Assembly (NCBI RefSeq): GCF_004101865.1
Contig: NZ_CP026118.1
Location: 806,001-870,000, forward strand
Origin: Halobacillus litoralis
Lineage (GTDB): Bacteria; Bacillota; Bacilli; Bacillales; Halobacillaceae
DNA length: 64,000 nt
Direction: 5' to 3'
The notes beneath the pieces were generated by a model. That model saw nothing but the letters and a program-made list of their open reading frames with translations. It searched no databases and was not told the DNA's origin. The translations under genes and the position numbers were made by a program. This document shows, piece by piece, positions 57,407 through 64,000 of this stretch (within the stretch, counting starts at the first letter, position 1; every line of letters starts with the position of its first letter).

Positions 57407-59452
57407 TTATTCATTGGAATATTGCTGTATCAACGCTTCGATTTCTCTGGAGTTCCTTGATTCAATGATTCTGTTCCTATCTTCTTCAGATCCTGCCAGG
57501 TTCATCAGCTGCATCAATGCATGCATATGTTTTCTCTTGTCAACGGCCGCTATGACTACAATGATATGAACGGTCTCTTCTTCCGTAAACGTGACTCCTT
57601 CCTCTATCTTCAATAGACTCATCCCGACTTTATTCACCCCGTTCTCAGGAGCAGCATGCGGGATAGCCAAATGAGGAGCGATTACGATATAAGGATCCCT
57701 GTTTTGTTGGATCATTGCTTCTACGTAATGCTCTTCTACGTACCCTTTACTTACAAGTGGCATAGAAGCTATTCGAATGGCTTCTTCCCAAGACTGGACT
57801 GATTTTTCAAGCGATATATGGTCCGTAGGAAGAAGGTCATCTAAGTGAATGTTCTTACTTTGGGTACTTTGCTTAATGGAAGATTCTTCATCTCGATGGA
57901 CATATGAGTGAAGCTCCTCTACTAATGCCTTTTCATCCTTAATCGAAGTGTGAGTTCTTATGATATCCATTAAATGATCGACATGGATATCATTTAAAAT
58001 AAAGCCCTGTACTTCCATCATCACTTGCTTTCGCAACCTTAGCCGATCTTCCTGATCTAGAAAGGCCTGACACATAAATACATGGCCTTCCGATGACAAA
58101 GGAGTTGTAGAAAATATGAAATCGTAATCCAATCCATATTCCGTATACTCTCTAACAGATAAAGAGTCTAAAAACACGAACTCAGGGAATAAATCTTTCA
58201 ACTGATTGAAGAGTAACCTGGAAACAGAAACTCCCTGAGGGCAAACAACGATAGCTTTCACTTTCTTTTCAATACTCTCTCCTTGTCTTGTCATCCAGCC
58301 ACCAAGGAGCATCGTTACATAAATGATTTCATTTTCAGGTATCTTATGGCCGATAAAATCCTCTAGTGGAGAAATCGACCTTTTCACAAGATGATGAACC
58401 TCTATAAGTTCTTCTGTAATAAAATCTTGTATGGGTTGAGCTTCTGTTAACTCGTATTTGATCCTATAATAAGCGGGCCGGAGATGTTGAAAAAGCTTTT
58501 CGACCAATTGTTCTCTGTCCTTAAAATATATACATGCACTTCTTTCAAATAATTGAAGCATTTGCTTAACTGCCGGAACCATTTCAAACATTGTTTCATC
58601 TTTTGAAAGCTCCTCTGACCGATAAACGTTCGTCGTCAGCAGATGGAGAGTAATGAACAACTGCTCCTTTTCAGGTATATCCGCGGCGTGGAAAATTTCT
58701 TCAATCGCCTGAAACTCTTTTGTATTCGACACATCCTCATGTTTCACTGGCATCGTTGAAATGACATAACCCTTCGAGATTCTTCTTGAAATTAATGTAA
58801 GAATATAAGGCAGGGTTTCAATCTTTTCATCTGTAAATTGAATATGAATCTTGGCTTCAAACTTCTCAATCAGGGAAGTAAGCTGCTTCAGTTCATCTGC
58901 AGATAATAAAGCTAATTCTCTGACCTTTTCCGCTCCGCTATGCATCGATAACAGTTCGTAGACAACTCTGATCAGGACTCTGCGAATTTGAAACTCTTCA
59001 CCTTCCAATAAATAGCCTGACTTCCTTGAGTATTTGATAGTCAAATTGTAGTCATCTAAAAAAGCTTGAGCTTGTTTTAAATCATGCAAAATCGTATTTT
59101 TACTAAAGTCCAACTCAAGCGTAAAGTGGTTCAATGACAGCCCTTCCCTGCTGATGAGCATCAGGATGATCAGGTATGTTCGCTGCTTTTCTGATAGCAC
59201 GGGTGTACTTACTGATGCCCTGTCTTCACTATTCACCTTAGTAAATATCGACTGGTCGATAATGAACTGCCCTTGTTTTGTTCGCTCAATATGGGGAAGG
59301 TTTTGTACCAATAACCACTCATTTATTTTGTTGAAACTATAGCCAAGCTGTCTTCTTGTAAGGTTATGTTTCTTTTCAAGAGTAGTACTGGAGATTCGTG
59401 GATTGATAACTAAGTCATCAAGAATTTTTTTACTGCGCTCATTTAATGCCAC
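57407..59452 (-). CDS. PRD-domain transcriptional regulator with EIIB- and EIIA-like domains
   Basis: From the GTG at 59452, 6 nt after GGGAGGG, the product has 681 residues beginning (M)ALNERSKKILDDLV. The open frame reaches 59548, but that part overlaps the cre site and lacks a ribosome site. Order: HTH_11 (about 5-65), second helix-turn-helix (about 95-150), two PRD modules (about 165-370), an EIIB-like domain with the Cys motif VVCPQGVSVSRLL, and an EIIA-like domain with IPHAAPENGV. It is a BglG/MtlR/LicR-type activator controlled by phosphorylation by the PTS it regulates. Being the first gene of the operon, it is auto-regulatory. Confidence 0.87.
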   Translation of the reverse strand: MALNERSKKILDDLVINPRISSTTLEKKHNLTRRQLGYSFNKINEWLLVQNLPHIERTKQGQFIIDQSIFTKVNSEDRASVSTPVLSEKQRTYLIILMLISREGLSLNHFTLELDFSKNTILHDLKQAQAFLDDYNLTIKYSRKSGYLLEGEEFQIRRVLIRVVYELLSMHSGAEKVRELALLSADELKQLTSLIEKFEAKIHIQFTDEKIETLPYILTLISRRISKGYVISTMPVKHEDVSNTKEFQAIEEIFHAADIPEKEQLFITLHLLTTNVYRSEELSKDETMFEMVPAVKQMLQLFERSACIYFKDREQLVEKLFQHLRPAYYRIKYELTEAQPIQDFITEELIEVHHLVKRSISPLEDFIGHKIPENEIIYVTMLLGGWMTRQGESIEKKVKAIVVCPQGVSVSRLLFNQLKDLFPEFVFLDSLSVREYTEYGLDYDFIFSTTPLSSEGHVFMCQAFLDQEDRLRLRKQVMMEVQGFILNDIHVDHLMDIIRTHTSIKDEKALVEELHSYVHRDEESSIKQSTQSKNIHLDDLLPTDHISLEKSVQSWEEAIRIASMPLVSKGYVEEHYVEAMIQQNRDPYIVIAPHLAIPHAAPENGVNKVGMSLLKIEEGVTFTEEETVHIIVVIAAVDKRKHMHALMQLMNLAGSEEDRNRIIESRNSREIEALIQQYSNE

Positions 59453-59502
59453 CGGTTTCCCTCCCTTCCACACATTTATTGTAGCACCCATGGAAACGCC
59501 TA

Positions 59503-59516
59503 TGTATACGCTTTCA
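59503..59516 (-). promoter_or_regulatory. CcpA cre site of the PTS operon
   Basis: TGTATACGCTTTCA (TGAAAGCGTATACA on the minus strand) matches the cre consensus TGWAANCGNTNWCA at 13 of 14 positions. It lies about 51-64 nt upstream of the regulator start, so carbon catabolite repression of the whole operon is expected. Confidence 0.65.
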
Positions 59517-59635
59517 TCACAAGATGACGAACAGTTAATGTACAACATCGGGATTTACTTATTGAATATTCTAACAGTTAAGAAAAAAAGACTCTGGAGC
59601 TTGGGGCACCTTTCTATGATTTTTCCACTAGAAAA

Positions 59636-59743
59636 CCCGTCGGCACGGACTCAGCTTCCTTTGAAAGCAAAGACCGCTTTCTTCCGGGGTCTTCGCCTCG
59701 TGCTGTTCCCGCAGGAGGGAGTCTGTGTATGTTGCCTAAGCTC
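59636..59743 (-). repeat. GC-rich REP-like element A, second copy (reverse)
   Basis: On the minus strand: GGAGCTTAGGCAACATAC, then CTCCTGCGGGAACAGCACGA, GGCGAAGACCCCGGAAG, ending GCTGAGTCCGTGCC. It is the reverse-oriented relative of 31578-31657. No gene is supported in the surrounding 59453-59979. Confidence 0.6.
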
Positions 59744-59822
59744 CATTTGATCCATTCTACTTTATTGTCTTCTTTCCAGTGCAGTGGCAGTTATCGTTTT
59801 GGCCTACCCTCATACTGACAAT

Positions 59823-59856
59823 AAAAAAAGAAGCACATGTATTATACACACGCTTC
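59823..59856 (-). terminator. Terminator of the DHFR-like gene
   Basis: On the minus strand GAAGC...GCTTC stems around a TATAATA-containing loop and is followed by seven T residues. The stem is short and interrupted. Confidence 0.5.
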
Positions 59857-59979
59857 TACTCCTACGTGAGAGTCTTTTCTAGCATTCTTAATATTTATAT
59901 TTGTCTACTTAAAAAGCACTGACAATTGGCGGTATGGAAATAAATTTGTCCATCCGCTTCGTTCCGAAAATGTATCTTA

Positions 59980-60546
59980 TCACTGTTTCACTACTCGAAA
60001 CTGCATACATGTTCTTTCTCCGATTTCCCTTATACTGACCTTTTCTAATTCAATCGGAGCTTCGCCCAAGTATTCAAAAAGCTTAAGACCTTCACAAAGA
60101 AGAACGGGCATAATATCGATATGCAACTCATCTACAAGTTCTGCCTTTATGCATTGCTGACCTGTGCTTGCGCCACCTATGACCGTAACCTCTTTATTTC
60201 CGGCCGCTTCTTTTGCCTGATCAATAGCACTTTCTATCCCCTGGGTAACAAAGGTGAAGGTCAACCCCTCTGACTCTTTTGGATGCTTTTGTGGTTCATT
60301 TTCACAAAGTACAAAGATGGGTACTTGAAATTCATAATTTTCAGCGTACAAATCAGGGTCATCTGCCATGTCATAAGCGTTCCTTCCCATGACTACTGCT
60401 CCTGTATTTTGTATTGATTCCTTCATGATTTCACTATTTCTTAGCTCCTCCATATCCCTGTACAGCCGACCTATACTCCTTTTATTATCGCTGATATACC
60501 CATCTAATGACATAGTCATTCCTAAAACAACTTTTGCCATCTTCAT
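59980..60546 (-). CDS. Dihydrofolate reductase-family protein (RibD C-terminal-like)
   Basis: 188 residues. The start MAKVVLGMTMSLDGYISD is the hallmark of RibD_C/YwjB-type reductases, and GAVVMGRNAYD and VIGGASTGQQ complete the NADPH-binding face. Such proteins resemble DHFR in fold but their substrates are mostly unknown. Two start ATGs (60546, 60540) share the GGAGGAG site; the second has the better spacing. It is an independent gene. Confidence 0.82.
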   Translation of the reverse strand: MKMAKVVLGMTMSLDGYISDNKRSIGRLYRDMEELRNSEIMKESIQNTGAVVMGRNAYDMADDPDLYAENYEFQVPIFVLCENEPQKHPKESEGLTFTFVTQGIESAIDQAKEAAGNKEVTVIGGASTGQQCIKAELVDELHIDIMPVLLCEGLKLFEYLGEAPIELEKVSIREIGERTCMQFRVVKQ

Positions 60547-60600
60547 TCTCCTCCTTTTATAATTCTTACCGTTAACAGTCAGATCCTTTTCTATGCTTTC

Positions 60601-61239
60601 TTACACCTTTTTGGCTGCTCTTAAATCAAATCTCTCAGCCTCAACTCCTTTATTCCTTACATACTTCATATACACCAGATTATTGACACCACTCTTTTCA
60701 CTGTGCTTTTGAGGTATACGAAGGAACTCTTTAAATCCAAGTTTTTCATAAAGTTTTATGGCATTCGTGTTCGTATCAGCTACCTCTAAAACATATTCGT
60801 CATATGAATTTGCATCCAATATCGATTTTAACAGTTCAGTCGCCAAACCCTTCCCTCGATAATTTACCGATGTTGCTACAAACTCTATAGCAGCCATGTT
60901 TTCACGCATTTGAAAGGGATATTTCTTTTTCTCAAATTCTTTTTTTAGAATTACATAAGCAATGCTGCCCATGAATAAGCCAAGATGCTTTCTGAATTCT
61001 CTATATTTCAATTTGACTGAAGGTATATTGTTTTGAGTACAAGCGGATATTGCCGCAATATTTCCGTCAACTATAACCGTATAAAAAACCTCTGTATTAA
61101 ACATATGAGCAAATGTCTTGTAAAGTTTAGCCTTATCCTTTGAAAAATAATGCAGCCATACATAAAAGCCATCTACAAAGATAATACTCATCTCATCTTT
61201 TATATCTCTATCTACTTCACAAGCACGAATGATATTCAC
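60601..61239 (-). CDS. GNAT acetyltransferase
   Basis: 212 residues from a GTG at 61239. The acetyl-CoA loop is in VATSVNYRGKGLATELLKSI (about 125-144) and the C-terminal IKLYEKLGFKEFLRIP is the usual end of strand 5. The N-terminal part (IFVDGFYVWLHYFSKDKAKL) resembles the longer uncharacterised GNATs of Bacilli. Substrate unknown. AAAGGGG precedes the start at a rather long spacing. Confidence 0.78.
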   Translation of the reverse strand: MNIIRACEVDRDIKDEMSIIFVDGFYVWLHYFSKDKAKLYKTFAHMFNTEVFYTVIVDGNIAAISACTQNNIPSVKLKYREFRKHLGLFMGSIAYVILKKEFEKKKYPFQMRENMAAIEFVATSVNYRGKGLATELLKSILDANSYDEYVLEVADTNTNAIKLYEKLGFKEFLRIPQKHSEKSGVNNLVYMKYVRNKGVEAERFDLRAAKKV

Positions 61240-61442
61240 GTCTCATCCCCCTTTTCGTTGTAAGCTCTATTTATAAGATCAAACATATTCTTACAGCAGT
61301 TACAATGATACAATCAACTCTTTAAGTGGCCCTGTCCCTAATTTCCTCTAGGAAGCTAAAATCTCCTTTTATTTTTTGATGAGGATTATTTTTCGTTAAT
61401 CATATTTTTCGGACCTTTGGCAAAAACCTCCTTTAAGGAAGC

Positions 61443-61477
61443 AAAAAATCGATCATTCAAAATAGAATAATCGATTA
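61443..61477 (-). terminator. Hairpin/terminator downstream of the DinB gene
   Basis: AATCGATCATTC and GAATAATCGATT pair with one mismatch; on the minus strand TTTTTT follows. It lies about 105 nt past the stop at 61583. The surrounding spacer (61240-61582) shows no gene. Confidence 0.5.
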
Positions 61478-61582
61478 ATAAGCCCCTTTAGTCAGAGAAT
61501 ATTTTTTTCTAGTCATAAGTACAATTCTAATCATTATAGATTTTGTGGCATTAATGAAAAAAGCGATCGTCCGTCTGAAATT

Positions 61583-62107
61583 TCACTTTCTCAGAATACC
61601 TAAATACTCTTCCCACGGCCCCACGTCCTCCCTATATCTTTCTGACATCACCCTGACAATCTGGGAAATATGCGTTAGATCGTGGACCACCCATGTTGAA
61701 ATCAATTCACTTAGTTTCACTTCACCAAATACCGGATGTTTCCCCGTCAATTCAAACTGTGTGTCAGATATAATCATTCCACTAAGAATCTCTGTATTTT
61801 GTAATCGCAAGCTTTTAAACTCATTCAATTTATGACTGAATGAGGTCTTAGAAGGATTGGTAATATGAGCCTCTCGGTCGAATGGCGGAAATACCCTATT
61901 TCCTCCTTCCTCAACAATCGTTTTTAATCTAGGGAGCCAATTATTCCGCTCACACTCGATTAAATGATCGACTACCTGGGACGGACTCCATGTTCCTTCA
62001 CCTTCATCACATTCCAGCCAATTTACAGATAAGCCACTTAAGAAGCTTTCTAAAGTTTTTGGCGTCCGTTCTAAAATCTCAAGGGCTTCGTTTAATTGAA
62101 AATTCAT
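61583..62107 (-). CDS. DinB-superfamily protein
   Basis: 174 residues. Metal-binding histidines H48 (VVDHLIEC), H142 and H146 (VVHDLTHISQIV) are present. It has a WSPSQVVDHL helix start, and the last helix ends in a WEEYLGILRK tail. This branch resembles the DinB_2 group. It is the third DinB-type protein in the window and not close in sequence to the other two. GAGGAGG precedes the ATG. Function unknown. Confidence 0.82.
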   Translation of the reverse strand: MNFQLNEALEILERTPKTLESFLSGLSVNWLECDEGEGTWSPSQVVDHLIECERNNWLPRLKTIVEEGGNRVFPPFDREAHITNPSKTSFSHKLNEFKSLRLQNTEILSGMIISDTQFELTGKHPVFGEVKLSELISTWVVHDLTHISQIVRVMSERYREDVGPWEEYLGILRK

Positions 62108-62217
62108 CGGTGGTCCTCCTCCAGCTTTTTCATTCTACATACCATGTGCACAAATATAGTAAAGAATAGACACTGAGATAGACTTTTACCCTGTTGGCCA
62201 CCTATCCTTACCTTATC

Positions 62218-63279
62218 TTACCTATTGATCTTTTCCATCTGAAAAATGATAGACTGGATAATTTCAGCAGCGGATTTATTTTGACTTAACCTTGGACTCT
62301 GTCCGGACCATAGTGACATGAATTCAGGTCGATCCTGTATGGCAGCTTCCTTTCGAATCCCCTTAGTCATAGAGTTCTGCAATGGATAGTCTAAAAGTTC
62401 GTGCTCATAGCCTTCCATTTTTTCAATGAAGTCGTTACGAATTCCTCTTGCTGGTTTACCGCTAAAGGAAGTAGTCATAGCCGTTTCTGTCTCTTTCGTA
62501 TGTAAAATTGCTTCTTTATGTTGTTGTTTGGCTCCGCTTTCTTTACAAGTGACAAATGCTGTACCTAGTTGAGCCCCTTCAGCACCAAGTATCATGGATG
62601 CCCGCACCCCTCTTCCGTCCATAATTCCACCTGCAGCTACCACGGGGATACTTACTTGATCTGCAACTTGAGGAATAAGTGACATCGTACCTATCATGGA
62701 CTTACTGTAAGACCCGGAAAATGTTCCGCGATGGCCGCCGGCTTCACTCCCCTGTGCGACGACTATATCCATTCCGGATTGTTCATTGAGAACCGCTTCC
62801 TCTACTGTTGTGGCAGTTCCTATCAGAACGATACCTTCATTTTTAAGGTCCTTGATGATATCCTGGTCCGGGATTCCAAAGGTGAAACTGCATACAGGGA
62901 CTTGTTGTTCTTTAATTACCATGATCTGCTTTTCGAAAAGTTTTTCGTCGACCTGTGGTTTTGATTCTGCCTTTATTCCAAGTTCATTTCGAAACGGTTC
63001 GAGTAACTCGTTTACTCTCCTTATTTCATTCTCTGTAGCTTGAGGAAATTCAGGAACGAACACATTAACACCAAAAGGGCTCCGGGTTAAGTGCTTGATC
63101 TTTTGAATGCTATCTCTTATAGCCTCAGGTGCCATATATCCTGCGCCTAAAGTGCCTAGACCCCCTGTATTAGAAACAGCAGTAACGAGTTCTGGAGTGG
63201 TTACACCTCCCGCCATTCCAGCTTGTATAATTGGATGCTCGATATTCAACAGCTCAAGTAATCGACTATGACTCCACAT
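62218..63279 (-). CDS. Nitronate monooxygenase (2-nitropropane dioxygenase family)
   Basis: 353 residues. FMN-dependent TIM barrel with IEHPIIQAGMAGG at the start, NVFVPEFPQ, AQGSEAGGHRG (the FMN-phosphate and catalytic His region), AAGGIMDGRG and GAEGAQLGTAF. It oxidises alkyl nitronates such as propionate-3-nitronate, an enzyme of detoxification. GGGAGTAG precedes the ATG. It is monocistronic as far as the sequence shows. Confidence 0.87.
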   Translation of the reverse strand: MWSHSRLLELLNIEHPIIQAGMAGGVTTPELVTAVSNTGGLGTLGAGYMAPEAIRDSIQKIKHLTRSPFGVNVFVPEFPQATENEIRRVNELLEPFRNELGIKAESKPQVDEKLFEKQIMVIKEQQVPVCSFTFGIPDQDIIKDLKNEGIVLIGTATTVEEAVLNEQSGMDIVVAQGSEAGGHRGTFSGSYSKSMIGTMSLIPQVADQVSIPVVAAGGIMDGRGVRASMILGAEGAQLGTAFVTCKESGAKQQHKEAILHTKETETAMTTSFSGKPARGIRNDFIEKMEGYEHELLDYPLQNSMTKGIRKEAAIQDRPEFMSLWSGQSPRLSQNKSAAEIIQSIIFQMEKINR

Positions 63280-63386
63280 GTTATCTACTCCCTTCGCAAA
63301 CGTATATAAATGGAAATCATCTTAACCTATTCTTTTTTTGACTGAAAATAGCCTGCCCACTGAACTCATTCATTAGCGTGGTACGG

Positions 63387-63992
63387 TCAAGTCTCGTCAT
63401 CATAATTTGAATCAAAATGCTCTGACAAACCGAATAAACCAGTTGATACTGCTTTAATAATCAGGATATACATAACGACTAACGCAACGTCTCCTATGTA
63501 TGATATAAACCACAAATTGCTGAAAGACTCTTCTGCAGATTTTCTCAAAATGAAAGAATTCACACCTCTCATCACCAAATGAAGAGTGTAATAAAATGGA
63601 ATATAAATAGCGAGCTTCATACCAAGTTCATTTAAATAAGATATCTTTTTTAAGTGGTTCGCCATCGTGGAATATACATTCCATAACCCATATAAATTGT
63701 AAATTGGAATTAATACACGGGCTAAAGCGCCACCTGGTGTAATGGGATATGTATCATCCAATTCTTGTAAATCAATATGTACTTTAAATAACCAAAAGAG
63801 ATAGATTACGTGATAGATAACTACATTTAAACTTATTAATAGAGAAACAGTTAAATCATATGTTAAAAAAGTTCCTCCAGATTCCCCAAACCTTGCAATG
63901 ATTATATTTATCATAAGAAGTGCAGTTAATCCGATATCTACCCAAAGAAACTTCATTAAAACTTTGCCTAATAGCATAGATCTTAATTTCAT
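63387..63992 (-). CDS. Multi-helix membrane protein, DUF4328-like
   Basis: 201 residues, apparently complete, with its start 8 nt from the window edge (AGGT visible upstream). Helices at about 13-33, 46-68, 90-110, 122-143 and 163-185. ITPGGALARVLIPIYNLYGL and NVYSTMANHL resemble the P-x-x-N-L core of DUF4328 membrane proteins, but the match is loose. Function unknown. Confidence 0.6.
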   Translation of the reverse strand: MKLRSMLLGKVLMKFLWVDIGLTALLMINIIIARFGESGGTFLTYDLTVSLLISLNVVIYHVIYLFWLFKVHIDLQELDDTYPITPGGALARVLIPIYNLYGLWNVYSTMANHLKKISYLNELGMKLAIYIPFYYTLHLVMRGVNSFILRKSAEESFSNLWFISYIGDVALVVMYILIIKAVSTGLFGLSEHFDSNYDDET

Positions 63993-64000
63993 ATAGACCT

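Overview
The window reads as chromosomal DNA of a low-GC, spore-forming Bacillaceae bacterium, probably a Halobacillus/Virgibacillus/Bacillus-type organism. This rests on strong AGGAGG ribosome sites, frequent TTG and GTG starts, and recognisable relatives of Bacillus subtilis proteins: YcnJ (split here into CopC and CopD), NamA/YqjM, AsnO, YvmA/YvmB, YkwC, YkfA, LtaS, CsbD behind a SigB-type promoter, and a SEDS remnant. The genus is inference. I see no rRNA, tRNA, CRISPR array or intact insertion sequence. This is accessory-type sequence: many short monocistronic genes, several broken genes and several families of intergenic repeats.

Layout. 0-7 kb: a small membrane protein, copper genes copC-copD, a threonine synthase-like enzyme, a nucleoside hydrolase, a DapA-family lyase and a GC-richer dienelactone hydrolase. 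7.6-10.4 kb: a MarR regulator divergent from two old-yellow-enzyme reductases. 10.4-17.7 kb: an interval rich in a dispersed ~35-bp repeat, with csbD, two decayed genes (DUF6199-like and CPBP protease), an ArsR/SRPBCC/VOC set, a DinB protein and a 678-residue protein with 34 cysteines and three Ig-like repeats. 17.7-27.5 kb: a truncated SEDS gene, asnO, a MarR-controlled efflux pump, VOC, GNAT, hydroxyisobutyrate dehydrogenase, peptidase S51, a frameshifted GNAT and a DinB protein. 27.6-31.4 kb: an LtaS-type synthase flanked by an intact DUF2254 gene and a decayed fragment of the same gene. 31.4-44.1 kb: two copies of a structured ~310-bp element bracketing small membrane proteins, a frameshifted EamA transporter, a TetR-MFS-ABC efflux operon, an LD-carboxypeptidase, a serine hydrolase broken by a 5-bp duplication and an APH-type kinase. 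44-50 kb: a leftward run of VOC proteins, hydrolase, kinase, membrane proteins, GNAT and a DUF1311 lipoprotein. 50.6-52.5 kb: an ECF sigma factor with a DUF4030 partner. 52.6-59.5 kb: a galactitol-type PTS operon. 59.6-64 kb: DHFR-like, GNAT, DinB, nitronate monooxygenase and a membrane protein.

How the genes work together. The clearest unit is the leftward PTS operon: PRD regulator, EIIA, two nearly identical EIIB, EIIC, two zinc dehydrogenases and an unrecognised 54-residue protein between the dehydrogenases, with a CcpA-type cre site in the leader and a terminator at the end. The efflux operon at 35.6-39.6 kb has its promoter between two 17-bp palindromes that are the likely TetR operators. 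Most other genes look like stand-alone resistance, detoxification or stress functions (six VOC, three DinB, five GNAT counting one broken). At least six genes are frameshifted or truncated, so the region is either decaying or carries uncorrected indels.

The most novel-looking items are the 34-Cys Ig-repeat protein, the 54-residue PTS-operon protein with the tandem EIIB genes, the dispersed repeat families with strong folding potential, and an operator-like box shared by two unrelated small membrane-protein genes.
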